From Sorghum bicolor (lineage: Eukaryota > Streptophyta > Magnoliopsida > Poales > Poaceae): a stretch of DNA of 64,000 bases. The notes beneath the pieces are model-generated. The model had not been told where the DNA came from. It worked only from the letters and a program-made list of their open reading frames with translations, and made no database searches. Position numbers and translations under genes: made by a program. This document shows positions 32,968-43,872 of this stretch, piece after piece. The stretch lies in assembly GCF_000003195.3 (NCBI RefSeq), contig NC_012870.2, positions 20,080,501 to 20,144,500 on the forward strand. Direction: 5' to 3'. Numbering within the stretch: position 1 is the first letter of the stretch; every line of letters starts with the position of its first letter.

Positions 32968-35900
32968 ATGTACAAGAACCAGCTGCAGGAGCTGGCGCAG
33001 CGGAGCTGCTTCAACCTGCCGGCTTACACGTGCCTGCGGGAGGGGCCCGACCATGCGCCGCGGTTCAAGGCGGCGGTGAACTTCAACGGGGAGCAGTTCG
33101 AGAGTCCCGGGTTCTTCACCACGCTCCGCCAGGCAGAGCACGCCGCCGCGGAGGTTGCCCTCGCCGCGCTCGCGCGACGCGGCCCGTCCTACTCGCTCGC
33201 CGCCCGCATCCTGGTAAGCCGCGCGCGCGGGCGCTCCCCCGCTCCTATCCTCCTCCGCGTGCTCCTCGCTTCCCTACGAATCGTTTCTCCTGTCGTGGTA
33301 TTTTGTTTTGGTTGTATTTCTCGCGGTTGTTGTTTCAAACGCTTCTCGGTGGTGGAATTTGGGGATCTGCGGGTGTTTCTAGTCCGAGTATAGTTGATCG
33401 TTAGTAGATCGCTCGAACCATTTGCTACTGCAATTCGTCACGGAATTCTCGTGGGCTATTGATTATATCCAGGGCGAGTCGTTTGCGTTTGCTCGGGTAA
33501 AAAATGGCATCTCGTTTGACTGTTTAGTTCATAACTCCTGTTCCAGCGCCGCGGCAATTTTTTTTTGTAATTTCAGCATAATGTTGGCGATTTTGGAGAG
33601 ATTGAGCAACACATTACACGTTTCCTTTGAATCGTTCTCGTAGTTTGATCTGGTTTCCAGTTTTTCTTTTGGAAAAAAAACGAGCTATGAAGTCATAGCT
33701 TCGAGAATCTGCTTGGATTGGGGCTCGTGAGCGGTATGAATTGCAGCGGATAATTGGTACGGAAAGCTGCAACTCTTTTCGTGCCAAAAATTCTCTCGGT
33801 GCCTTTTCTTTTTTTTTTGTTTTTCTAAAAGGGGGATTCCTTTGATTCCGAGAGAAAAAATCGCAATACTCAGTCCGGTTAATTTTTTTCCCCTCTCAGA
33901 CATCGGGTTAAAAAAAAAACTCGTCTCCATCTTCTATTTTAGGACCAAAATACAATCATGTCGTACTCTTGCCACTGTAATTTCATTTTGTATTATAAAA
34001 GTGGGCGCGGATTAGTTAATGAACAGAGCTTAGTTCCCCACTCTACGCGATGGATGTACTAAGCGCAATCAAGCCTCTTAACTTGTTCGTACTCTGCGCC
34101 GGCCATTAACACGCCACTAGTATACTTTAATCCCTCGTTAGATGTGCTCTCGCGCCGGAACGGCGACGGTGCTTCTGATAAGCACACCCCGCATTAACTG
34201 CCGATTAGGAAATTCTTACAGCTTCGGAATTACCGCTAGGGTTCCGTCCTTCCTCGCACCGTTATTGGGGCTGGTAGACTTGAAAAGTCTGCGTGCCATT
34301 AATTGCTAAACCCCGATTAGCCAAACCTGTCCATTAATAGGCGCATTGATGTGGGGGTGGAATTAAAAAGTTGCCGCGTACTACGCTTGACTTGGAAGCC
34401 CAGTTGCGATGCAGGGTACGCGGTACACACCACACGGGGTTTTGAACGGAAAACGGGATTAACCAGCGCGTGGAACTGTCAGTGTGAAACGGTGGGGAAG
34501 GGGGATTTGGTTTCGGTCTTTATAGTGGTGCTATGGTATTAATGCGAGTGGGTGGGGGGAATTGAATTGGAGAGCGCCCGCACCTAACCGGGGCATCGCA
34601 GGTCAATGCCGGTGGGCCCCGGTGGTTTAGTGGCAGGCAGGCCCCCTCACAGCCCACCATGGGGCAAGGGCAGTGAGAAGGGGTGGTGCTGGTGTTGTTG
34701 CGCGCCTATGCGTGGTATCTTTTGCCGATACGGTCCGGTCAGATCAGGTCAGCCATGGGCTGCTGCCAGTGCTGGGAGCCGGCTTGCTACCGCAAGTGCG
34801 CCTCCCTCCCTAGTGCTTTGTTTGCTGTCTGGGCTTTGGCTGGCTTCGAATTGATCCGTGGATGGATGGGACAATGTGGGTGTGGCTGCTGGTGCTAGTG
34901 CGGGAACGTCGCTTTGCTCCCCGCCTTTTAGGCAGGGTTCTTGGTGCAGGACTGCGGCCGAGTGTGATGGCCGCCTTGTTGAATGGTGGATGTTCTTGTC
35001 GGTCCGGCGCTCTGCACAGGGGTTTTGTTCTGTGGAATTTGGGAGTTTGGATTGTGACCACATGATAAAAAAGCAGCTACTTTTTGGCCAGAATTTTTTA
35101 AAAGGCTGATCTGGAATTGGATGGCAGAGGGGTCTGCTTTCCGATTTTGTTTTATTGTTTCTGTTCTTACTTCGATGTATCCATCAAAATGAGGTGGCTT
35201 GTAGTGACATGGTCCTGCGGTATCATGCAAGTTCAGATTGGTCTCCAAGTAGACAGGTTACTATCACTGGTCAATGCGTATTTGGATGGGTTGGTTGCTA
35301 CAATAACTTTGAACATCGGGTCAGCAAAATGTTAGGCATGGTCAGTGATCCTCATAGTTGACTGTATCAGGGTTTTTTTTTTTTTTGGGGGGGGGGTGTA
35401 AAGTGTTGGAGTCTGGACTATCACAGGAGTGATTCACTTGGTTGGAGGATTGCTGTTTCAGTGGGACATGATCATTGAAAAATATTTAATTCTTGTAGAT
35501 CAAAATCAAAGAACATGAGAAAACTTTGTAGATGACTATGGTTTGGTATGTGGTGGTGAATAATTAGTAGCTCATACTCCTGCAGCTTGGAAATGTATCC
35601 TGTCACGGACATTATAACATCCATGCCTTATGATTAAATATCTGTAGTGTACAGGTAGCTTCTAACTACTTGTTCCTTCAGCTCCTGCTATCTGCCTGTT
35701 TAATTTTGGAACTGACTCGTGGTTCTGCGGTTTGGATTAATACTAAAGTGAATCATGGTTTTGCGATTTGGATTTATATTTTAGTAGATGTCCCTTTGCA
35801 TTCATTGCCTCTTATAGTCAGTTAGTGGACAGCTCAACTACCACTTTAACTTATTTGAGCATCATTTGAATCATAATCCTTGCAGTTGAAGTATTATCTG

Positions 35901-38234
35901 GTTAGCATTGTCTTGATCCAGAAGTCATCTTCCTTAGCATTCTGGAAGCCCTTACTTTTTGTTCTGATTCAATTACTTTTGTTTCAATGACCAGGAATAA
36001 AAGCCTTTTAACTGACTAAAATGTATAACGTGTGTTTGCCCTGACAAAAATTCTCTACAATCTGTCTGTCGGGCTTTAATATTTTTATGTGATTGATTAT
36101 TCTTTAACCTTCATAAAATTTTGCATCCTCAACCTCTATTCTTTGATTTACAGTAATTTCAGTCACTTGCTTATGGTGATTATTTCTGTTACACAGGACG
36201 AAACAGGGGTTTATAAAAACCTTCTGCAGGAAGTAGCTCAAAGAGTTGGGGCGCCATTACCATTGTATACAACAGAGCGATCTGGCCTTGGCCACCTACC
36301 GGTTTTCACATGCACAGTAGAGCTAGCTGGTATTACATTTACAGGTGATCCTGCTAAGAATAAGAAACAGGCTGAAAAAAATGCTGCTTCAGCTGCATGG
36401 TCAGCACTGAAACAATGTGAGTATCAGTTATTGTGTTCTGTGCATTGCAAATTGATGAATGAAATTGTAGCTACGTTGTTTATTCATGTTTGTCTGCAAT
36501 AACTATAATTGACAAAAAAAATAAGTATTGCAACTTGGTTAAAAATGGTATCACCATGGCTTGAAAAGAGTTAGGTTAGGATATAGATATTGGCTCAATC
36601 TTCACTTAGTAATTTATCATGAGAAATTTGAGCTAATTTTCATCTAATTATATTTTTATCAAGTCAAGTCATCCAACATTTGTACTTTTGTGTTTTATAC
36701 CATTATATGTAAGTCAGGCGATATCTTATCTCTAGCATTGCTACTTCTCATTCATTTGACTATAAGTCCTGAATTCATTTGGAAGCCCTTCATCATGCTA
36801 AACATGAATTAGTTTTTGGAAGCCCTTCATCATGCTAAACATGAATTAGTTTTTCTTCCTTTAATACTTAAAAAGGCATGCTAGTGTGAAAAGCTAAGCA
36901 AGTAGGTTACCTGGTTTCACTTACTATGCTAGTGGAATTGGACCAATTTTATCTTGTGCATTATGTTTGTTCCTGTTTGGTCTTGTTGAAAGAAATGAAA
37001 TATGATCGGCAACATCTTGGGGTGTCATTCTTTATTTATATATTGACACCTCACACTGTTTCATCTCTCTGCAACAGTGGTACGCGAGGAAGTGAATTCA
37101 TCCAATGAGCCAGAAAACAATGATGAGCAGGAGCAGATCAGGATTGCCCGAGCCCTCCTCAATTATCGCTTGAAGGAGAAGATGGCGATGGCCAATTATC
37201 CTCATGTTTCACCATTCCCTAAGAAATTTCCCATGCAGCCAGAGAGGAAGCCTTCTTTTGGTCAATCTTCTCAGTCCAGCTACTCGAAGATTCTCCCTCT
37301 ATTCCGCCCTAAATCTAATTCAAGATCCAGACCAGAGTCCCCAGCATCTACTGATGGTGTATCACAAATTCCTAGTCGGGCCATGGATAGCCTCACTCCA
37401 AGTCCAAGGTCAAGATTTCCAGCTGCAGAGGCAGCCCCCTATGTGCCAGTTGGGCACTACCGTATGCCTTGCCACAGCATGGCTCCTTCAGTCACAATTA
37501 GGACTGCAGTTCCTGTGTTCTCTGCTCCACCTCTCCCATCTCCGTCTGCACGCCCGCAGCAGCTTCCTCCACTCATGAGCCACCCACCACCGATTCGGAT
37601 GGCATCCCCAGTTCGCATGAGGCCATCCTCTCCAATGTTTGCCTCCTCGGCTGCTGTTCAAGGGCCGAAACCTGTGATGCCTATTCAGTTAAAGAATGTG
37701 CAAGATCAATCAAGGAAGGAAACAGCTCCATCTGCGATCCCTGTTCAGGTAAAAGATGTGCAATACCAACCAAGGAAGAGCTCAATGTCTCCTGTGATTC
37801 CTGTCTCGGTAAAGGATGCACAACGCCAGCCTCTTGTGGGATCACTATCAACTGCAATCCCAGTTCAGATGAAGGATATGCAAACCCAAACCCCAAAGGA
37901 ATCACTATCAACTGCAATCCCAGTTCAGATGAAGGACGTGCAAACCCAAGCCCCAAAGGAATCACTGTCAGCTCCAATTCCAGCAATCAGGCCTTCTTTA
38001 GTTAAGATTGATTTGCCTGCTCAAGGCAAGGAAGCTTCAGCTAGTGCTACCAGCGAAGTGCCATCTTCTGCTACTGGCAATAATGCTGCTGTGGAATGCA
38101 CTGCATCATCAGATGCTCTCTTGGCAAGACAATCAAGGGCTGCGGATGGGGACAAGGATAAGGCGGAAGCTAAGCACGAGGCCGAGGCTCAAGCAGTTGC
38201 AGAGGCAGCCATCAGGCAGCTGGAGATCAATTGA
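32968..38234 (+). CDS. Double-stranded-RNA-binding protein, DRB2/3/5 type
   Basis: Three exons, 32968-33213, 36197-36416 and 37078-38234, with GT-AG introns of 2,983 and 661 bp, join in frame to a 540-residue protein. The first dsRNA-binding motif starts at the initiator Met (MYKNQLQELAQR; DHAPRFKAAVNFNG; LRQAEHAAAEVALAAL). The second is at about residues 86-155 (GVYKNLLQEVAQRVG; PVFTCTVELAGITFTG; KNKKQAEKNAASAAWSAL), with the lysine-rich helix that contacts RNA. Residues 157-540 are low complexity, Pro/Ser/Gln-rich, with five 20-residue repeats (residues about 354-458). Plant DRB proteins of this clade partner Dicer-like enzymes or modulate small-RNA pathways. No nuclear-localisation or membrane signal is obvious. 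It is the one gene here with intact frames. Confidence 0.93.
33214..36196 (+). other. Intron 1 of the DRB gene
   Basis: Donor CTG|GTAAGC and acceptor TTACACAG|GAC, phase 0. About 3 kb, GC-rich near the donor and T-rich further on, with a poly-T/poly-G run at about 35373-35396. Several short frames inside are not credible genes. Confidence 0.9.
36417..37077 (+). other. Intron 2 of the DRB gene
   Basis: Donor AAT|GTGAGT and acceptor TGCAACAG|TGG, phase 1. It contains a tandem duplication of 37 bp at 36781-36854. Confidence 0.88.
36781..36854. repeat. 37-bp tandem duplication in DRB intron 2
   Basis: GGAAGCCCTTCATCATGC...AATTAGTTTTT occurs twice back to back (36781-36817 and 36818-36854) without a difference. 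Confidence 0.9.
37678..37985 (+). repeat. 60-bp coding minisatellite in DRB exon 3
   Basis: Five in-frame copies of a 20-residue unit of the form I-P-V-Q-x-K-D-x-Q-x-Q-x-x-K-x-S-x-S-x-A. The last two copies are almost identical at the DNA level; the first is the most diverged. Confidence 0.85.
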
Positions 38235-39130
38235 CTTAAGAAAATGTGCGCCGCCATCTTCTCCAAGATTTTGTAATTAGCTGCCTCCCGTGCACATTCC
38301 ATTCTGTTTAGTTCTTGTATGTCTTGGGGTTCGGATTAGGGCTGTCTGGGCAGGCTGCGTTGTGGTAGGAACACCTAGTTTTTCTGTTGAGAAAAAAACA
38401 AAAAAAAAACATGAAGTGGTGGTAGGTGGTTTGCCCAGTGTTTAGTTGGAGACGATTATACTTCTTCCCTGGATATGCAGTTGGTCTGCTTTTACCCCAA
38501 TGATGAGGTGGTGCCTCTAGGGAAGGATTCTGAGGCGGCTGTTATTACATCAAAATTCCTTGTTATTGTCGATCCGTTATTCAGCTTCTTTTTTTTGGCC
38601 AGTAGTACAATGCAAATAATGATGCATTGGTGGTTGGTGTACGATGAAAAGTTGAGACGGATGAAAGGGGTTTTCTGCCGCTTTTCGTCCTGGCTACGAT
38701 GATGAAAGAGAAATCGTTGTATGAGAGTGGTAGATTTTCTGTTGCGCGTCATCCTTGTGGGTAATCTGAACCACTTTGATTTTGGATTTTGGAGGTACCG
38801 TCCGTCAGGCGTGCTGCACTGCACAAGAGGCCAGGCAGGGATTGACCGTGACGTTGGTCGGTCCAGCCTTTGTGTGGCAACCGAACTTGGGAGTTGGGAC
38901 CACGTCGCCTATCGCTCTCGCTCGTCATGTGCTTTACACATCTCGTCATCGTCCGAAAGGGGCTAAAAAGAGAAAAATGAGCTTGGTCGCACTAGAAACT
39001 AGAAATTGGTTGTTAGGTCGTGACCACATACCAGACACTTGGTTTCTGTGAACGAAAATAAAAATGGCAATGCATTACATTTAGGAGTGTTTGGTACGGC
39101 TTTAGACTATAGGAGGAAGGCATAATTTAT
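38235..39130 (+). other. 3' untranslated and downstream flank of the DRB gene
   Basis: Sequence following the TGA stop includes T/G-rich stretches (CTTGTATGTCTTGGGG), but no canonical AATAAA was identified. Transcript end not determined. No further gene seen; frames at 38475-39051 have no recognisable domains. Confidence 0.4.
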
Positions 39131-39134
39131 GATT

Positions 39135-40240
39135 TAGCCAAAACGGTTCCATTTTATCTGCTTTTTACTTACAAACACAAAACACCTACCAGAGAGAAGC
39201 CCCGGCTCCGGGCCAAAAGCCCGCCACGGCTGATGATGATGAGACGATCTGAACCGCATCTCCCTCCTCCGCTTCTTTTTCTCCCTGGGAAAGAACAAAA
39301 AGGCGATCAGAAGCCAGAATCGCAGCTGCACTGAACTGGTCGGGCTGCATGCCGAGCATGTGTGCGGCCTGATCTCCACAATGATGGACAAATGCTCACC
39401 TGTGGCGCCTGCCGCCGCGGTTCCTGCCCATTTGACCTGCCTACAGCGTGCTGACCCGACCCGGCCGCCGGCGGGCCAACGCACAACGCACGGCAACAAG
39501 GGAGGCAGCCAAAGCGAGAACAAGCACCCACGCCACGCTTGGGTTGTTGGCCGCGTCCAAACAAAAGCCGCGAGTCGCTGTCCGCTTGCCGTTCTGCTGC
39601 ACTGCACACTCTGGCCGAAACAGAGAAAAAAAGATGGATAGAAAAACAGAGGCCGGGCCGGGCCATGGGCCATGGGCCACGGCATAGTAATTGTACGACG
39701 TGCCAGTCCAGCGAGCATGAATGCCACTCTGGGCGAGGCAGAGGCGTGTAGTGTAGGGGTTGCCCTTTCCCCTGCCGGCTGCCATGCCTGCTTCTGCTTC
39801 TGCTTCATCACTCATCAGTGGTTCGTCTGACCGGCAAGCAATTCTCGCAATTAATTTTTTTGATGGACGGGGGCGAGTAGCCTAGGGCGAGCCATCGAGG
39901 AGGGAGGGAGGGAGAAGTCGGACGCCACCATCGTTTTCTTGCCTGCTGTGCCCAACAGAGACGACAATTATTGGAGGGGCGGCAGGCAGGCAGGCAGAGG
40001 CACCATAGATGCGCAGCAGCAGCAGCATGCCATGGACGGCCCAGCTAACAGGTGGCGCCGATTTATGGCGCACTGATGGCCGAGTTTATTGCGGCCTCGC
40101 CGTCGCCTTCGCGTCCCCGTCTCGCCTCGAGATTAGCGTGTGCTCGCCTGCTAGGCTCCAGGTCGAGGACGACGTACTAGCAGCAGACCGTCCGCTGCGG
40201 AATACGGGAGCAAATAGGCAATGAGTTTATGACCCTCATC
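39135..40240. other. GC-rich intergenic region, no gene recognised
   Basis: Overlapping open frames on both strands (the longest on the minus strand at 39134-39811) are Arg/Pro/Ala-rich and lack domains. Low-complexity motifs GGGAGGGAGGGAG (about 39900) and GGCAGGCAGGCAGGCAG (about 39980) are present. It could be regulatory or decayed genic DNA. Confidence 0.35.
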
Positions 40241-40249
40241 TAGAGGCAA

Positions 40250-40785
40250 AAGACGAGTACTAGCTGCTTTTCGCACTACTGCGCGCTTGTGCGAAGTATA
40301 TATCGTCTATTTTATATATATCACTTCTCGTATATTTCAAAGTGTCGATTTCAAACAACAGTGCTGTACCACTCTATGCAAGGGATATGATTAAAAATCA
40401 TGCATTTCGATTTCTTTTTAGTTGTTTGACACCATGTTTTTTTTTCAATTTTCCTTACAACTGTGCACCTACAACGAGAAGCACTTTCATTCACTTCAAG
40501 AGCTAAAGAAATTTTCCCTTATTTGAGAGACAGCGTCATGAAAACTACCGAATTTGGTCTTGAGTTTACTAGCTTCCTGAATTCATCCTTTGCTTCCACC
40601 TCCTTTGGCACTAGTCCAGGTAAAACGAGCTTCTTCATTTTCTAACCAGTAAGGTCACTGCAGCAACCTCGAGGTTCATATTCCCCCTGAACAAAAGGTG
40701 CCATTGTGCGAGTGCCAGTTCAGATTTGCAAGCAGCTGCACAACAGCCCGCTCCTTGTTCATTTCATACTCTGCATTTCTCCATT
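40250..40785. other. Possible gene fragment, unidentified
   Basis: The minus strand of about 40470-40785 reads as short protein-like stretches (NKERAVVQLLANLNWHSHNG, later KLVLPGLVPKEVEAKDEF) with intervening stops. This suggests a decayed captured exon, but I do not recognise it. Confidence 0.25.
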
Positions 40786-40787
40786 CA

Positions 40788-41008
40788 GGCCTGGTTTGGT
40801 TTTCAAAATTTATTAAAATTCTCTGTCACATCAAATCTTGCGTCACATGTATAAAACATTAAATATAAATAAAAATACTAATTGCACAGTTTGTCTATAA
40901 TTTACAAGATAAATATTTTGAGTCTAGTTAATTTATGATTGAACAATATTAGAAACGAAAGTGATGCAATACCCAAAACAAAAAAAAATTCGCCAACTAA
41001 ACAAGGCC
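40788..41008. mobile_element. PIF/Harbinger-type MITE with TCA duplication
   Basis: Ends GGCCTGGTTTGG and AACTAAACAAGGCC, flanked by TCA at 40785-40787 and 41009-41011. Internal blocks match the copies near 10-11 kb. Confidence 0.78.
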
Positions 41009-41079
41009 TCACTTAATTCCTTTATTGGACTGTTAGGACTCGACAGAGGAGTGAACTCGTCCAAATATTTGATACTGCA

Positions 41080-41279
41080 GCACTTTCATTTGTATTTGAT
41101 AAACATTGTTCAATTATGAACTAACTAGGCTTAAAAAAATTTGTCTCGTGATTTGTAGGTAAACTGTGCAGTTAGTTATTTTTTATCTATATTTAATGTT
41201 TTATGCATGTGCCGCAAGATTCAATGTGGTGAAGAATCTTGTAACTTTTGGGTTTTTGATGGCATCTAAACAGGCCCTA
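41080..41279 (-). mobile_element. Truncated GGCCTTGTTTAG-family MITE
   Basis: Inverted internal blocks (TGCAGCACTTTCATTTGTAT, CTAGGCTTAAAAAAATTTG, GTTAGTTATTTTTTATC) ending ATCTAAACAGGCCC. The proximal terminus is missing. Confidence 0.6.
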
Positions 41280-41345
41280 AATAGACAAATACATCACAAC
41301 AACTATGCAGAAACAAGAGCATAGCACCTATGCTAATGGTTATAA

Positions 41346-41577
41346 GGCCATGTTTAGTTTTTTTAAAAAAGTTCAAGATTCTCCGTCACATTGAATCTTT
41401 AGACATATATATGGAGCATTGCATATAAACAAAAAATAGCTAATTATATAATTTATCTATAATTTGGAAGATGAATCTTTTGAGTCTAGTTAGTCCATGG
41501 TTGGACAATAATTGCTAAATATAAATGAAAATGCTACAGTAAATGAACCTAAAAAATTTCATGAACTAAAGAAGGCC
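41346..41577. mobile_element. PIF/Harbinger-type MITE
   Basis: Ends GGCCATGTTTAGTTT and GAACTAAAGAAGGCC with the family interior. No clear TSD. Confidence 0.7.
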
Positions 41578-41849
41578 GTTTTAAAGCCATGGCAGGTGAT
41601 AGAATCTGAATTGTTTTCCTCATTCTATTTTTGTAATCAAATGTATTTTATCTCTGTTGATTATATTGTGTATATAAAATTTTAACATGTAACAATTTTT
41701 GTTAGATATCTATTTGTAATTGATGATAGTCTACATCTACCTAGGATGATTTTAGAATATCTTATGTGCATTTCCAGAGAATAAATGCAGCAGCAGAATC
41801 ATAACTACAACACGTATTATTGATGTATCTCAAAATGTTGTTCATCTAT

Positions 41850-42360
41850 AGATGGTTGTGTCTACGAAATGAAACCACTGACTTTTCATCTTTCAAAAAG
41901 GTTATTCTTAAAAGAATGTTTAGTTCTTATGAGTGCCATGATCAACTTCAAGAGGTTTCAGATGAAATCCTTAAAGAATGTGGAGGCCTTCCATTGGCCA
42001 TCATAAGTAATCTACTAATGTGGCTTGTTGGCAAATAAAATAACCATGAAGGAAGAGTGGGAGAAGGTGAGAAATTCAATTGGTTCTGCATTAGAAAAGC
42101 ACAAAAATCTAGGACTCAATGACATACTAATAATGAGACAATGATCTTCCATGCAATTTGAAAGACTTGCTTTCTATATCTAAGTGTATTTCTAGAAGAT
42201 TACATTAGAGAAAGAGATCGATTAGTGAATAGATGGCTCACACAAGGGCTTTGTTGCCCATGAACGGGCTTCGGCGCTAGAAGATGTCGTTAAGAGCTAT
42301 TTCGATGAGCTCATCCAAAGAAGCATGGTTCAACCAATACGTATTGGATACGATGGCAAG
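41850..42360 (+). pseudogene. NLR (NB-ARC) resistance-gene fragment
   Basis: The translation shows the end of an NB-ARC domain: LQEVSDEILKECGGLPLAII contains the GLPLA motif. It is followed, in other frames, by a short linker (MKEEWEKVRNSIGSALEKHK) and the region corresponding to the ARC2 domain, with NDLPCNLK, RDRLVNRWLTQG and LEDVVKSYFDELIQRSMVQP. A functional NLR would have an N-terminal coiled coil, the P-loop and leucine-rich repeats. Here only about 170 residues remain, with stops and frameshifts at about 42036, 42142 and 42180-42260. It is a dead fragment of an immune-receptor gene. Confidence 0.8.
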
Positions 42361-42527
42361 GCTAGTGGTGGAACCAGAGGCCAGGGGCTGCCACCCCTCC
42401 CCTTCCAAGAACAGTGAAAAAAATTAATCACATTTCCTATATCTCATATGTCTGACTTCATCACTGTGATAGGTTGGGTATGTACTGCATCCACAAGTCA
42501 ATATAAGACCTTATTGCTTTTGATGAT

Positions 42528-43565
42528 TTGCAGCCCCATAACAGTTTTAACCATCATAATGAGCAGGATCAGCAACTAGTGAACAACCAGGTGGTCAAAA
42601 TATGGTGCAACCCTAGATTAGACCTTTTCAGCAGAATGTTGTGCAGCTTCAGATTAATGAGAATGGCTTACAGCCTCTCAATGATCAGCCTGAGAATGTT
42701 GATCTTGAAGATATTCAAATGGGCTTTATTGAAACCTTTATGCCTCCAGTCCAACAAAATTTGACCCAGAGTTCTTTTGCCCCTCAAGGCCCAAGTGCAG
42801 CTGTTATCAGGTGTTGGGCCAAATACTTTTCCAATGGAGACAGGTCCCTCCCAACAGTTACCATCTCAGCTCAGTGGGTTGATTTTCTTTACTCTGCTGC
42901 TTGTAAAACCTGGATCCTTTGAATGGGCTCAAAGTTTCGTACAGTCGTCTGCTTGGGATGCACTCAATCAGCTTTTTAATGGTAACTCTTTCACATTTTC
43001 CCTCCTAAATTCACCTCCTTTAGTCCTAGATTCTGAATACTCTTGGTATGAACCACCTGAACCTGTTTGTCTTGAACTCCTAGAAGAAGATGCAGAGGAT
43101 GTTGCTACTAACCCTTCAGCTGATCCGACAGCTTATGTGATGCTACCAACAGATGCTTAGGACATTATGGAAAGATCTAAAGTTGTCACTGCACCACCTG
43201 TTGCTCCTCTTGTTCTGCTCCAAGAGTGAAAAGGGGTAAGACAATTCATATTTCTTATGCCAATGTTAGACGTAGTGAGCATGTTCCCAAGGCTTCAAAA
43301 GTTCTAATTGTAAAGATAAGAGTTGTGTGGGGTGTTCATATAGTACCCTTTTCTTTCACCATCTATAGTTCGTGATCTGGGAAGCACCTTTTATTAGCTT
43401 GATCCTGCAGCCCTCTTTGATGAACAGCTTCGAGCCAATAGGACTAAGTTAGGCGTTGTGGGAAGGCCCAAAGCTGAAAAGGCCAAGACCTTAGAAATAA
43501 ACATGAAGACCAAGAGCTCAGACGTTAATAAGAAGGGAGCTAGCCCTTCCAAGACTAAGAAGTAG
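42528..43565 (+). pseudogene. LINE ORF1 C-terminal fragment
   Basis: Frames carry QMGFIETFMPPVQQNLTQSS, CWAKYFSNGD, SAQWVDFLYS (two frames) and an acidic CLELLEEDAEDVA stretch. A basic tail with AKTLEINMKTKS and KKGASPSKTKK ends in TAG at 43563-43565. I know this series from the ORF1 product of grass L1 elements, an RNA-binding particle protein. Frameshifts at about 42880 and 43160-43230 break it. Confidence 0.6.
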
Positions 43566-43615
43566 ATAGTTTACTTCTTAGGATATTCCCTCTTTTGCTT
43601 TAAAATTTTGATTTA

Positions 43616-43872
43616 ATGGCTGTTAAGAATTGGAAAGTGTTAAGTTGGAATGTTTCTGGTATAAATTTGGATAAGAAGTGAAATGCTATTCATGATCTAG
43701 TCACTAAATCTTGTTATGATATTATTTGTCTCTAGGAGACAAAACATTCTCATTTTGACATCATGTACATTCGTCATTTTTGCCCTCCCACTTATGATTG
43801 TTTTGTGTTTTTACCCTCAGTAGGTGCTTCTAGTGGATCTATAATCATTTGGAAAAGCTCCATTTTCTCAGG
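43616..43872 (+). pseudogene. LINE ORF2 endonuclease start
   Basis: From ATG at 43616: KVLSWNVSGINLDKK, then an in-frame TGA, then AIHDLVTKSCYDIICL, a TAG, and ETKHSHFD. SWNVSGIN and the ICL-x-ETK motif are the start of the exonuclease-endonuclease-phosphatase domain that nicks target DNA. Truncated by the Athila-type LTR. Confidence 0.75.

Larger units (their letters stand above)
42500..43872 (+). mobile_element. L1-type LINE fragment, both ORFs broken
   Basis: A plant L1-type ORF1 tail (about 42528-43565) is followed about 50 bp later by the beginning of ORF2 at 43616. The ORF2 product starts with an apurinic endonuclease-like sequence and is cut off at 43872 by the LTR of the second Athila-type element. 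Stops in both reading frames show it is inactive. The 5' end is not defined, and the reverse transcriptase part is missing from the window. Confidence 0.75.

Noticed and set aside
33422..35361. Frames inside DRB intron 1
   Set aside because: Lie within a well-supported intron; no domains.
39134..39811. 225-codon minus-strand frame
   Set aside because: Low-complexity translation with competing frames on both strands and no recognisable domain or splice context.
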